NCBI GenBank assembly: GCA_905331475.1
Contig: CAJNYU010001673.1
Coordinates: 1 to 64,000, forward strand
Direction of reading: 5' to 3'
DNA from: Rotaria socialis
Taxonomy: Eukaryota > Rotifera > Eurotatoria > Philodinida > Philodinidae
DNA: 64,000 nt
The position numbers and the translations under genes are program-made. Shown piece after piece: positions 35,473-46,402 of the stretch. Within the stretch, counting starts at the first letter, position 1. Each line of letters opens with the position of its first letter. Below the pieces are notes generated by a model, which saw only the letters and a program-made list of their open reading frames with translations, had not been told where the DNA came from and ran no database searches.

Positions 35473-36670
35473 AGTTTTTCTTTGGATTGCAAATATATGA
35501 GTGAGCAAAAATATTTAACGATCATTACAATCATAAACTTCCGATTTTAACCAATGAGAAGTTAATGGTAGCCCTCTATGTCAAATTGAAAAACAGCTGT
35601 TTAAATCAATATACATATCGTATCTAAGGCCAGATTGTATCTGTTCAAATAAACAATTTATCAAATAAAAAATTCCAAGTGGGAAAACTCGCCAAAATAA
35701 TATGGATGATTCATTGCGAAGCCTTCTTCCTACCACAAACATAGTAAGCAAGCCAAATGCATTGCATGTCACCTGACAAATAGCATCTTTGACGTTCTTT
35801 CGCAAGACAACTTTTCAACTGAAATGGATTTTTCTTTCAGGATTATGCATCGTTGACATGTGACACAGAAATTAACAAAGTAGAAAATTCTTGAATACAA
35901 TGATTGACTAAATATTATCTTGTGTAGGAAATCTTCGATTTCCAAAAAAGCTTGATTCACAGAAATTCCAGTTCTTCGAGAAAGTTCGTTCTGTTAATGG
36001 AAATTATTATTTATAATCAAATGCACTACTATGGGTTATATTTCACGAAATATAACATACGCATGTTTTGAACAGTTGGACTAAAGTAAATGAGGTTTAA
36101 GAAAGTCTCAAAAACATGACGGTGATATTTCATCAATCAAAAATTTTTCAGCCTTTTCGTTACACAAGTTTCGACTAAAATGAAATTAAAATTTGAAGCA
36201 TTTTAGTTATTTCTAAAGATTAAAGAAAAATTCTAAATGGATTAGTATGTATCGCTATGATTTAAAAGCATAGAAAGCTTCCATTAGAGAAGAAAGGAAT
36301 TGTTGTCAAAATATGAATTCTCATTTGTACAGGAAAACTTTATCTACATCAATAAAACACTCCACGAATCACTTTAATTTATTGTATACTTTGTTTTTGC
36401 ACTCATTACAATTGTTACTGATTAGGATACTGAACTAATTTTGAAATTAGTTTTACATGATCTTTGACTTCAAACAAAACAACCACATATTGAAAACCTA
36501 TAGTAAAAGCTTTTATTCTCAATTTAATATTTTCCGTTTTACGATCATCATTATTTTTCTCTGATGAAAATTCATCTCTTTAGTAAAGCTTGTCTTTTTG
36601 ATAAACATTTTCTATGAGACATAATATGAAATTACTTGATGATGAATTTTATTTTACATTTTAGATAAAA
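35473..36670. other. Divergent intergenic region
   Basis: About 1.2 kb separates the minus-strand four-gene unit from the plus-strand SHARPIN-like pair, so it probably contains both promoters. Short minus-strand frames here have no supporting motif. Confidence 0.4.
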
Positions 36671-38157
36671 ATGAGCTCTATAGTATATTGTACCGGCACC
36701 ATTCGATTCATATCAAACGGTCGAAGAGATCAATCTCGAGCTTATTCAGACAGATCTTTAATCGAACTACTTCAAGACAATGCTGGTCGTTATATATTGC
36801 GAGCTCTTGATATAGAAAATAACAAAAGCGTAATCATGAATATGTCTAAATATAATGGTTCACTAAATATCGCTTTGTAGGAGATTTTCTGTTTGCCTAT
36901 AACAAAGGCTGACTTGTATAAATTTGGAAGCTCAGATAGTGATGCAGACAACATTGATCATCCAGATGGGACTTATAGTGTACTTTTAAAAAGACAGTTA
37001 CGTGGAAATTTTCATGAAAAACTACGCGAATGTTTCCGGACATTGGATTCGGTGAACTCACGACCACGGGATACCAATTCAAGCAGATCGGCTGAGAATA
37101 AACCGTCGACTGGACTACAGAACACAAGAAGCAAAGTCAACGAAAAAAGTTAGACCATTTTATTCTAGTTATTAATGGAAACTCTACATGAAAGGAATAA
37201 TTTTAGCCATTAGGCCGAGGTGATAACTGACGACAATCGAGGGTATCTTGAAAATATGAAAGATATAAATCACATTATCCAGCGTGTTATTCATGCATCT
37301 ACGAAAGATTAACATTTTTGAATGATTTTTCTTTCCTGAAACCATTACCCATAGTTTTAGTCCAACCGTTTGCGTCACTGTCTAGTATATAATTTATTTC
37401 GATTCAATTAATTACTATTCTTCACTCCAGTAAGACAGAATTTTCTCACAATATAAGTAACTCTTATTGAAACTTCTACTACTCTGTATTCGAATTCTTG
37501 ACAAGACATGATACGTTATTTGTAAACACGGACAAAACATTTAAGTTTAGTATCACCGCTACTGCGCTCGTTGAACAATAGACATCTTGACGAATTTCAT
37601 TCATATCAGCGAAATGCAATTCTCTGATTAGCATTCATTTTTCTGATGTAATTCTGTAGCCATTCTCGCCGATATCCATAATTTGGGTGAATATATACAA
37701 AACGGTAAAGAAAGTAAAGCTGCTGAACTGATTAAGAATTTAATAGCAAGTGGTGTTCGACTTCGCGTTGATACTGTAAAAGACTCACAAGACGATAAGA
37801 CAATTAAGTATGTAAATATTCATGTTTATTGTTATCATCAATTTATCAATATAGAATTCAAATAAAGATTGATGGTATCGACCCACGAATAATAAACCAT
37901 GGAGCCACTCTAGATATGGAAGTTTATTCATCGACCAAAATTCGCGAATTACGAGCCCTCGTCAGTGAATGAGTTTTATTTGCTTTTTAAGTATTGAAAT
38001 TTATTTCTATTAATAGTTTGAATACACACATAAATTTCCATCAGTTCATCAATATTTTTTTGTTAATGGTCATTTAGCCGATGCAGAATCAACAATGAAT
38101 AGCTTACAAATTCAGGATGGTTCATTATTTGTTTTGTTTTTAACTACAACATCCTAA
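36671..38157 (+). CDS. SHARPIN/HOIL-1-like protein, paralogue 2
   Basis: Five exons (36671-36829, 36881-37148, 37660-37807, 37855-37960, 38017-38157) encode 273 residues. The PH-like part includes RYILRALDIENNK, then EIFCLPITKADLYKFG and DGTYSVLL. After a Ser/Arg linker comes the helix NLGEYIQNGKESKAAELIKN. Then comes the ubiquitin-like fold: IKIDGI, YSSTKIRELRAL, HQYFFVNGHLADAESTM, GSLFVLFL. The FVNG-LAD block parallels the VIG-RL-D block of the HOIL-1/SHARPIN UBL domain. No zinc finger follows. Exons 3 and 4 (148 and 106 nt) have exactly the lengths of those in paralogue 3. The exon 2 donor is the least certain, chosen for phase. A TACATTTTAG acceptor lies 6 bases before the ATG. Confidence 0.65.
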
Positions 38158-38283
38158 GCAACTAATAAAAATTTTGCTGTTTTATTATTATTATTAAAGT
38201 TGACTACAAATAAATTCAATTTTGATATAGAAACTATATTTTTAAATAATAAAAAATTAATTTCTTCTATTATTCCAGATCGA

Positions 38284-39459
38284 ATGAGTATTTTAGCATT
38301 CACAACCGGTGCTATTCAATTTAGTTCAAATGATAGACGAGTTCCACAACGTACCTATTCCGACCGATCATTGGTACAATTATCTTATGACGATGATAAT
38401 AATGAATATTCACTAAAGGCAATTGATATAGAAAATAACAAAGAAGTAAAAACAATCTACCAGTTTTTATTTAATGATAATGTCGTTTTTTCTTCCTTAT
38501 AGGTGATTTTTGATTTTCCTGTAACCAATAATGATCTGTATCATTTTGGAAGATCGAACAATGAACCGGATGAAATCAAACATTCAAATGGAACTTATCA
38601 ACTATGGGTAAATGATGAATCGCGGGAGGAATTTCATAATACATTTGCTGCAATATGCGAAATGCTAAATTTTGACGCATTTACAAATACAATTCCAGAA
38701 ACTATTGATGATCATTCTATCCATATCAATTTTAACGAACCCATTGAACCAAAAATTCCAGTTGCAGGAAACTTCGATACAAAGAGTAAGATCCTTGAAA
38801 AATATCGTGGAAAATCTAATGATAATACACGTTCCGTATAAATGAGAATAATATTTTCCTAGCATTTTTCTACGATAGTTTACAATACTCTAGGTCACAC
38901 TAATCTTACTGAAGATAAGAGCTTTTATACACATTTTTGATTTAGATATCCTAACTAATATTCATAATTTGAGTAAATCTATACAACAAGGCAATATTGA
39001 TGAAGCTAATAGAATCATTATGCAACTTGCTTCACAAGGTGCTCGACTTCAAGGACAAGCATTTACACAATTAAAAAATGAAGACCAATTTCAGTAAGAA
39101 AACGATAGAATTTCGGTTTTGCTTTTTATTGACTACTTTGTGTAATAGAATTCTCGTTCAACTCGATGGGGATCAATATGATATTGATAAAGATGGCAGA
39201 ACTATTTTTCTTAATGTTTTTCCCTCGACTACAGTTCGAGAATTACGTGCAGTTGTATGTAAAAAGATTTTTTACAATGAGTATATTTTATAAAAAAATT
39301 TCTTTCTAGTTCGAACTTTTATATCATTATTCTCCATCAAATCAATATTTTTTTGTAAATGGTCTTCTAGCAGATGATAATTCTACAATGAAAGAATTAC
39401 AAGTTGGACCAAAATCACTATTTGTTTTATTTTTATTAGAAAATTCAAAGAAATTGTAA
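38284..39459 (+). CDS. SHARPIN/HOIL-1-like protein, paralogue 3
   Basis: Five exons (38284-38445, 38503-38785, 38946-39093, 39149-39254, 39310-39459) encode 282 residues. It is the closest relative of the gene just upstream: shared TYSDRSL, DIENNK, then VIFDFPVTNNDLYHFG, DGTY-like NGTYQLWV, NIHNLSKSIQQGN, TTVRELRAV, NQYFFVNGLLADDNSTM and SLFVLFL. Domain order is PH-like, linker, helix, UBL; no NZF is seen. The ATG at 38284 was preferred because it follows a TATTATTCCAG acceptor by 5 bases; the open frame extends further upstream but without an ATG. The stop of paralogue 2 is 126 bp upstream, so both may be one polycistronic unit. The intron after exon 2 uses a strong GTAAG donor. Confidence 0.65.
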
Positions 39460-41171
39460 AGATATTATTTTTTAAACTAAATTAAATTAGTAGTACGAGT
39501 TCATTCTTGTTAATAATAATCTACATGATGATATTAAAAGTTTGCTATGAAAATGTGCAGATTTTATTACAATAAGATATTCATAGCCTCAAGAAATCAC
39601 GTAAAAACTATACGTAACGAAACGTATGCAATACACATAGAGATCTATTAGTTGAATTCATACATGATGAGGATAACGCAAAACCAATTGTTCAAATGGA
39701 TGAAAGTTATTATAAAAGTTTTCATAAAAAACAGATTTTTATTAATGCATCTACAGAATGGCAGCGATCATGATAGATCTTAATTTTTTGGAACATAAAA
39801 AAATATCTCCATCGTATTGTATAGATTTAATTCCAGTTAAAACTCATTTTTAAAGATAATCGTGAAAGAATTTTTTCTTACACATGACAAAACCGGTTGG
39901 ATGTTGAACTTTATTGTATTATAGTGATGATGGAAAAATAGTGACCCAGTGAAGAAAATTAATTTTAATATGAAAATAATACAAACTCTTTCTGGTTTGA
40001 CTCTTCGGAACACGATATATTATTTTGATAAGAATATGAAAATGATATGTATGGTTAGATTTACAGTGTAGGGGGTACTTTCAATAAATTTATTTTCACT
40101 AGAAAATTAATCTCCGGTGCTCCCGTTTCTATGCCTTCTTATATTAGATTACTCAGCTTTTTTTTTGTTAGCACTATCTCATTTGAATTTTTGGCGAATA
40201 GTAATTCTCCATCTCATGGAATAAAAAATTTAATTATTTCAACTAACTAATCTTGAGGGTGTGGATGCGTGTGTCGGCGTTGATTTGAACAAAACAAACA
40301 CCCGCACCCTCAAGAGTAAATAGAAATCCATCGAACCATGTATCACATTCTTTGGAGAAACACTATCAGTACTATCCCTGAAGGAATACTTTGCGAAACA
40401 TGCTATTACTAATTACAAAGAATTTAATTTATTCTATATATTTTGAAGAACATGCATCAACCATTATTCTATGTAATCCTCTAAAATTACAACAGAAAAC
40501 AGCTACTGCATAGATTATAATGAGATATCATTTATTTATGATCTGTGATCATATATCAGAAATGTGTATCAAGGTAAAAAGCAATGCAATCCCCGACGAT
40601 GATTAATGAAATCTAGACCTCGAAATTTTTCTTTGAAAATTTACTTGGAGAGTAAATTAAAAGACAAGTGTTAATAACTTCTCTTATTTAACTACGTAAA
40701 CTTTATTGAAATTAAGCAAGCTATTATAAACCTCGAAACAATCATTGCGTTTTTACAAAGTGAACTTCAATGTATGATTGAGACAGTATCGCACATATTC
40801 CTTGATATCTGCCATTGTTGAACATCTAAATATCTGGGGAAATGAATGTACTAGTGTACCGTTGAAGTATTCTACCGTGTTTCTATAAAAAAATCATTTA
40901 AATTTGTTTTTTCACAAGGATGAAATATGAACTAAGATTGAGCACCATTATGTTTCTTGTAACAAATATTTTCATATTTAATTAGGATTCTTTTATGAAT
41001 CTGTATAATAAAATAATTTTTTTTTGTCTATCAATAAATGCTTTATATAGTTGTTTTTATAGCGAAAGTTATACAAATGCAAGAAATTTATCTTTACCAA
41101 CACCAAGACATCAATAAATAAAATATAGTTTATAGGAATGTTACTGTTAAAAATAATTTGTTTTTGAAGTA
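39460..41171. other. Intergenic region with one hairpin
   Basis: Contains a plus-strand open stretch of about 42 codons near 39640-39768 with no recognisable motif, and the hairpin at 40252-40314. No supported gene. Confidence 0.35.
40252..40314. repeat. Foldback hairpin, CTTGAGGGTG type, copy 1
   Basis: The arms CTTGAGGGTGTGG and CCCGCACCCTCAAG are complementary around a 36-base loop. A related hairpin occurs at 43749-43810. Confidence 0.5.
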
Positions 41172-41576
41172 TTATGTTTCACTATGATCATTAATAAATT
41201 GTATTCCATGTTGTGAATTAATACCATTTCCTTCTGTTGTAACACCGGCAAATGGTGATGTAATTGTTGGAGGAACAGGAGGTATTGATGATTGTTTTAA
41301 ATGAATTCTAAATTGTATGGCAGTAAATATCAATAAACCAACATAAAGAAAAGCTGCAATCCAACAATTGTAAGCACGTTGATGAAAAGCTGCTTTGAGA
41401 CCTTCCTCGAATACTTTTGTATCCGTTGCATTCTTATCATCGAAATCGAAATCATCTATGAGTGGTGCTGCTTGTACAATAAAAAATATACCCATTAACA
41501 AGAATTGTATTATACCCCATATTGATATGATGGTACAACAGAGGGATAGTTTTGGTCCACAAATAGGCCACTTCAT
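41172..41576 (-). CDS. RNASEK: Ribonuclease kappa-like membrane protein
   Basis: Single-exon gene of 134 residues. It begins MKWPICGPKLSLCCTI and has two membrane segments (residues about 12-36 and 70-90). The loop holds APLIDDF and the second segment begins YNCWIAAFLY. These match RNASEK landmarks: CGPK start, LIED-like loop and YNC before the second helix. Animal RNASEK is about 98-140 residues, associates with the V-ATPase and acts in endosomal acidification and uptake; ribonuclease activity has also been reported. A polar C-terminal tail of about 40 residues, Pro/Thr/Ser/Gly-rich, extends beyond the short mammalian form. A TTATTTCAG acceptor about 28 bases upstream suggests a spliced 5' end. 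Confidence 0.88.
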   Translation of the reverse strand: MKWPICGPKLSLCCTIISIWGIIQFLLMGIFFIVQAAPLIDDFDFDDKNATDTKVFEEGLKAAFHQRAYNCWIAAFLYVGLLIFTAIQFRIHLKQSSIPPVPPTITSPFAGVTTEGNGINSQHGIQFINDHSET

Positions 41577-42529
41577 TATTGCACAGAACGAATAGATGGA
41601 TTATCTGAAATAAAAAATCCTATTGTAATGAAGTACTTAAACAAGAAAGTCGTGACGCATGTTTTATATAAGCAAGAAATGAAAACAAGAAATCTTCGTC
41701 ATCATGTGAGATAAAGATAAGAAAATGAAAAGTAAACTTTGTTTTTCTAATTCGACCGTTGGATAAATTAAGAATTATTTTCATTTTATTTTCTTAAATG
41801 CATCGAAGCAAAAAGTATCTGAGTGAGAAGACACATGAGGACATATAAACAAAATATATCAGACACTATTATAATGAGAATTTTTCATTAAAGAAACTGC
41901 ATAGACACATTTGAATAGGATTAGTCTATATCTACGATGCTTTTTGTTGATGATTCCATCTGTGAAATTAGATAACACAAAAAAAGAATTACTATCACAT
42001 AAAAATTGAAAAATTAAGCATTCTTATTTGTAGAATGAATAAACAAGTCTTATCTTTAAAAGTCCGATTGCGTACTTTTTTTGTAGCATGATGAATAGTG
42101 ATTTTCGAAAAATGAGTGAAATTCACTAGACCTTGAATTGTGAAATAATAACTGTAATCATTAAAACACAGTCCTATAGAAAAATATGATATATATCAAA
42201 CACATAGATACAAAAAAAAATAAGTGCAGGTAAAAACTTTTGGCCTTATTTTTTGTTAAACGAAAAATGCGACACAATACTCATTTTTTTTTGCAGTCAA
42301 CGGGTACGCCAACGTTTCACCAATTGAAGCCACTCAATACGAATTTTTTTACTTTACGAATATGAAAATGTAGGCTAGCGCCATCTAAAGCAGTTTACAG
42401 ATTTCGTTGTTCTTAGCTATCCAAAAAATATTCTAACAGAGTTCGATAGGGTTGCTCCTTCGTATTCTGATCACGATAAATAACTCAATGTTTCATAAAC
42501 AATCAATAAATAAATAAAAGAGCCAGTTA
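41577..42529. other. Intergenic spacer
   Basis: AT-rich DNA upstream of the ribonuclease kappa gene; probably its promoter. No other feature supported. Confidence 0.4.
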
Positions 42530-42660
42530 CCCAGGTCGAGCATTACGACGACTAGATACGGCCGTATCATCAACAGAAAACGGCCAAACACTGCAGCGTA
42601 TACGACCGTAACGACATCGTAACCGACCGTTTACGGCCCTAACGCTGAACAAAAAAATGC
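42530..42660. repeat. Partial CCCAGGTYGA-type motif-rich element
   Basis: Starts with CCCAGGTCGA, the same terminus as the elements at 46403 and 47469. It continues with many ACGGCCGTA, ACGACCGTA and TTTACGGCC words. The expected opposite terminus (TCGACCTGG) was not found nearby, so this looks like a truncated copy, most like the element at 47469-47759. Confidence 0.45.
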
Positions 42661-43004
42661 ATTCGTAAACCCCTCGGATCGATAGTGAGCACACTACAGA
42701 CATCAATTCTACTACATTTCCATACGGATCACATTGAACAATGCAACCAGCCTAGAAACCTCCTCCAGATCAGACCGAAAATCATCAAATCCCACTTCCA
42801 ACAGATCTTTTTGGAGCACTCCCTATATCCTAACACGCTCGCGAGCACCTACAGTTGACTCCATATGATTTTTCGTGTATCCTCAAGCACGGATCATGAG
42901 AAATCTTGAAAATACTAAAAGCATCAAAGAAATCCTGCTAAAATCAATGTTTTGTTTATATAATGCATCGAAAATCGGTAATAATGTGTGGCAATGATAT
43001 TTGG

Positions 43005-43300
43005 TATCAATAAGTGGTTCCCAAGACACTGGGTCCTGCCTCCGGAACCCATCGGAGCCAGCAACGGATCACTTCAGGAGCCGGCATGTTTCCCCACTCA
43101 AATCTGCCTGGATCCGACAGAGATTTCGCCGGAATCTCTGCTCCTGGAATTCAGGCCGGAATTCAAAGAGAAATGGTCCGGCCGTTTCCTGCCGGATAAT
43201 ACAACCGCACATTGTTGCAATCGATCGACCCGGACTACCGGAAGATCCCGGTTCACAAGGGCTTCAGCACATATTTGACCGGATTCCATCAGATTCCGAT
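43005..43300. repeat. GC-rich short-motif repeat
   Basis: GC content jumps well above that of the surroundings. The stretch is built from CCGGAA, GGATCC, GAATTC and TCCGGC words in both orientations, resembling the interior of the element at 46403-46744. Overlapping open frames on both strands here arise from the higher GC and are not credible genes. No clean termini were found. Confidence 0.45.
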
Positions 43301-43748
43301 GATAAGGACCTCATAAAAAAATCTTTCATACAAGGGTTATTTAATCACAACATGAATAAGCTGTACTATTTAGAAACACGCACATCAACCGAAACGACTA
43401 CGCCTGATGAATAATGACACATAATCCAAACCCTCACCGCTCAACCGGGTCCACAACAAACATTTCTCCCAACAGCAATCACCCTAAAAAAAATTGTAAC
43501 CCGAAACCAACAACATCTAACTCACTAATACACACACTAAGAATGATCCAGAACAAACCTACTATACATCGTATTCATTAAACACATTATAAACCCGTTT
43601 ACTGCATCATTTTGTTGCATTTCAGTTCTTGAAAACATCGCTCCCGACATCATGTTGCACCCATCGAAATCATTAATAATTCATAGAAATTCAATCTGAA
43701 TATCATTCTGGAACATCACCATTAACGTTTTCATCAATTATTATAATT

Positions 43749-43810
43749 CTTGAGGGTGTAGTTGTCAACCACAGCCTATCTACAACGACACCCACACCCA
43801 CCCCTTAAAG
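43749..43810. repeat. Foldback hairpin, CTTGAGGGTG type, copy 2
   Basis: The left arm CTTGAGGGTGTAGTTGTC pairs imperfectly with the right arm around GACACCCACACCCACCCC. The right arm contains TGTGGG-like telomeric-style units on the minus strand, probably by chance. It is similar to 40252-40314. Confidence 0.45.
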
Positions 43811-43873
43811 TTGTTTTTCCAACACGATGATCAAGTAAGATGTCTTTTTTTGTTAATTTTTCATCCTAAAATG

Positions 43874-44358
43874 ATTTGGTGACCGGTCAAAACGTCGCGG
43901 ACAATTCGTTGCAAAAAAGTTGTCGCTTGGACAAATCGTTGCATGGACAAAACGTTGCACGGATAAAATGTTGCAATATTACATATTGTTACAAATGTTT
44001 ATTCAGAGGATGAATTCAAATTTTGTAATGCAAATCAATGAAAATAATATAATAAATGAATTATAAAATAAAACTAAAATCGCTATCAATCTAGAGATTT
44101 AAACATCAATCGCATTTCCAAAGATTAACCAGGAATTTTTTCTAATTCTTTGAATACATCATATTGAGTAGCACTTCATTTTTGATCAATAGATATATTA
44201 CAATGATTTGCCCATGCAACGATTTGTCCGCGACATTTTGCCCGCGACGTTTTGTCCACGGCGATTTGTCCTGCTACGATTTGTCCGCAAAGATTTGTCC
44301 GCAACGATTTGTCAGCAACGATTTGTCTCGCGACAATCTGTCCTAGTGCCAATGATTT
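43874..44358. mobile_element. Foldback element with tandem-motif inverted arms
   Basis: The left arm (43880-43974) is a tandem series of degenerate 13-14-mers of the form GGACAAATCGTTGC. The right arm (44208-44350) is the same series in reverse complement (GCAACGATTTGTCC). The outermost bases also pair (left GATTTGGTGAC, right GTGCCAATGATTT). About 230 bp of ordinary AT-rich sequence lies between. There is no coding capacity. The form suggests a foldback or MITE-like element whose terminal repeats grew by tandem duplication. Confidence 0.65.
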
Positions 44359-44374
44359 GTTTTCAATGAATCAA

Positions 44375-44482
44375 TTAAGAAATTCTTCTTCCGCTTTTAC
44401 TGACATCATCTGAATCGGAGTCTTGTTCATTATCTTTATTTTGATTGTTACATAGAAAAAAGTTCAATGCTGCTACTTGAAC
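44375..44482 (-). pseudogene. SDA1-like gene fragment
   Basis: After a GTTTGTTAG splice acceptor the minus strand encodes VQVAALNFFL, a short Asn/Gln stretch, then EQDSDSDD, and stops at 44375-44377. SDA1 (SDAD1), a nucleolar 60S biogenesis protein, has a very similar VAAL-FFLG segment followed by KQDSDSESED. Only this one exon-sized piece is seen. The preceding minus-strand sequence (about 44650-44760) holds another open piece ending in a basic stretch (GKIARRGKYRKRKM), but I could not link them. Probably a stray gene fragment inside the repeat block. Confidence 0.4.
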
Positions 44483-44900
44483 CTAACAAACAGTGAAAAG
44501 GTAAATTTTAAGCGAATAAATCAACAAACCTTTGTGATTTTTGAAAAACATGCTGAAGCGATGATATTTCCGTGTGAGTGTCCATAAAAAGAAGTCTTGC
44601 ATCATGTTTCATGCCCACACCCGTAGTTTTCCTATTCGTCATTTTTATTGCACATTTTACGCTTGCGATATTTACCTCGACGAGCGATTTTACCTTTGGC
44701 ATCGTCAAACTTTTCGACACTTGTACTTTCCGATCTTATAAGTACATTCATTCATGAGCATAATCAGCATCATATTGATAATCCCTTGCAGTTCATTGAA
44801 TTAGCTGTATAAAAGAAATAGAAACCCAATATTCTTATTATGGTTTAGTTTTATATAAAATAGCTTCAAATGAATAACGTCCCATGTAATAAAAGCCGCA

Positions 44901-45320
44901 TGAAAATCGGCGGTTAACCGCGGTTTTACCGGTCCGGTTACCGGCTCTCATTACCGCAGAACGGATAAATACCGCGGTTTACCACAAAAAATGAACTGGC
45001 ATTTACCGCGGTTACCGCTAAAAAAAGCGGTTAGCCGGTTCATCTATAATTTTTGACAGAAAAAGTCTTCCAAATCATCAATTAAACTATTTTAAAGATC
45101 TTTTTTTTACTGTTACATGTGATAAACATGCGCAAAAAACCCCNGTCTTCCAAATCATCAATTAAACTATTTTAAAGATCTTTTTTTTTACTGTTACATG
45201 TGATAAACATGCGCAAAAAACCACCGGTTTACCGCGGTTTTACCGGTCCGGTTGCCGGCTCCCATTACCGCAGAACGGATAAATACCGCGGTTTACCGCA
45301 AAAATTGATCCGGTATTCGC
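44901..45320. repeat. CCGCGGTTWACCG-rich palindromic repeat
   Basis: Two GC-rich blocks (about 44903-45055 and 45223-45315) are made of words such as GGTTAACCGCGG, TTACCGGTCCGGTTACCG and AAATACCGCGGTTTACC, many of them self-complementary. A stretch of roughly 78 bp is almost the same in both blocks (44917-44994 and 45229-45306). Between them lies an AT-rich segment duplicated on both sides of a single undetermined base. It resembles other short-motif elements in this region. Confidence 0.55.
45065..45222. other. Undetermined base flanked by an 80-bp duplication
   Basis: An N at 45144 sits between two nearly identical copies of the same sequence (45065-45141 and 45145-45222; they differ by one T in a T run). 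This is the signature of two contig ends joined without merging their overlap, although a true tandem duplication is possible. Confidence 0.7.
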
Positions 45321-46402
45321 AACATGGGGTATTAATCCTTCAATATTTTCATTCTCAATCATTCGCGTGAAATTTTTTCTTATGAAACAATATTATTTTG
45401 TGATCGATTGAAATTCGATGTTAATATTTCTGTTGTAGATATAATTGATGTGTTTGAGAAAAAAACTTTCTTATTAATATAGTGTATATTATATTTACCA
45501 CAATCTAATGTAAAACCATATGGGATACTATTAGCAGTTGTATGCAGGTCTCAAAATTATAGAAGTAAAATATTGAAACTTCTGCGTATTTCTTTTAGAA
45601 ACTTCAATTGTATTTTCAATAACACTAAACAAACTAGGAAAACATCATGCTGAATTTTGTTTTTCGAAAGCTTCCGACATATCGTTTTTTGTATTTATTT
45701 CATGTTAATTTGCACAGTTCACATCAATTTCAACACGAATTATTAGAAAGCGTATAGAATTGTTTCTTTTCGTCTTTTATATCGAAGACGATATCATGTT
45801 TAAGACCATCAACACTAAAACGATTACATTATTCCATCAAATTATTCAACGATGTGTACGAAAATTGCGAGAATAATTGAGACTAGGATACGTCGTAATT
45901 TTCAAACGAAAATCAAGAAACAATCTGAAAGAAGATGAGTGCCAATGAATGACAACAAAGTAAAATAAAACCAATCTATTTCATAGCAATCAACATGACA
46001 AAAAATATAAACGATGTCCTCATAGAACTATAACAATAATGATAGAAGTGAAATAGTTGGAGAGCAAAGAATAAAATAAAGAGTCAGATGAAAAAAGGAA
46101 TATAATTGCGATCACGTATAATAGCCAAGGAGAAACATATTAGAGCAAGATATAACTGACGTTTATGAGGTGCTAAAGATGTTCAAACTATATTTCATTG
46201 AGCTGCACAACCATCACGTTCTAAATATGAAAAAGAAAAATATCTGTGATAATCATGCAACACGATTATATCCACTCACCACGCTTTGATTTTTCCACCT
46301 CCCTTTGCAGCATAAAACGACGACCAGCATCAATCACCACCTGTTCATATTCTTGATCATTCAACTGATCATTTTCGAACAGTTGTTACAGGTTCTGAAT
46401 TG
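45321..46402. other. AT-rich spacer in the repeat block
   Basis: No gene, RNA or repeat recognised in this 1.1-kb stretch. Confidence 0.35.

Noticed and set aside
35581-35960. Minus-strand frames upstream of the ANAPC15-like gene
   Set aside because: Hydrophobic chance frames without a start context or known fold; the real gene begins at 35472.
39640-39770. About 42 open codons on the plus strand after paralogue 3
   Set aside because: No motif, no clear start or splice sites; could be a decayed exon but nothing supports it.
43001-43414. Overlapping 60-137-codon open frames on both strands
   Set aside because: They lie in a GC-rich short-motif repeat where stops are rare by composition. No domain, splice context or start context supports them.
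43749-43810. TGTGGG-like units as an interstitial telomere
   Set aside because: Only about two units are present, within a hairpin arm; too few to claim telomeric origin.
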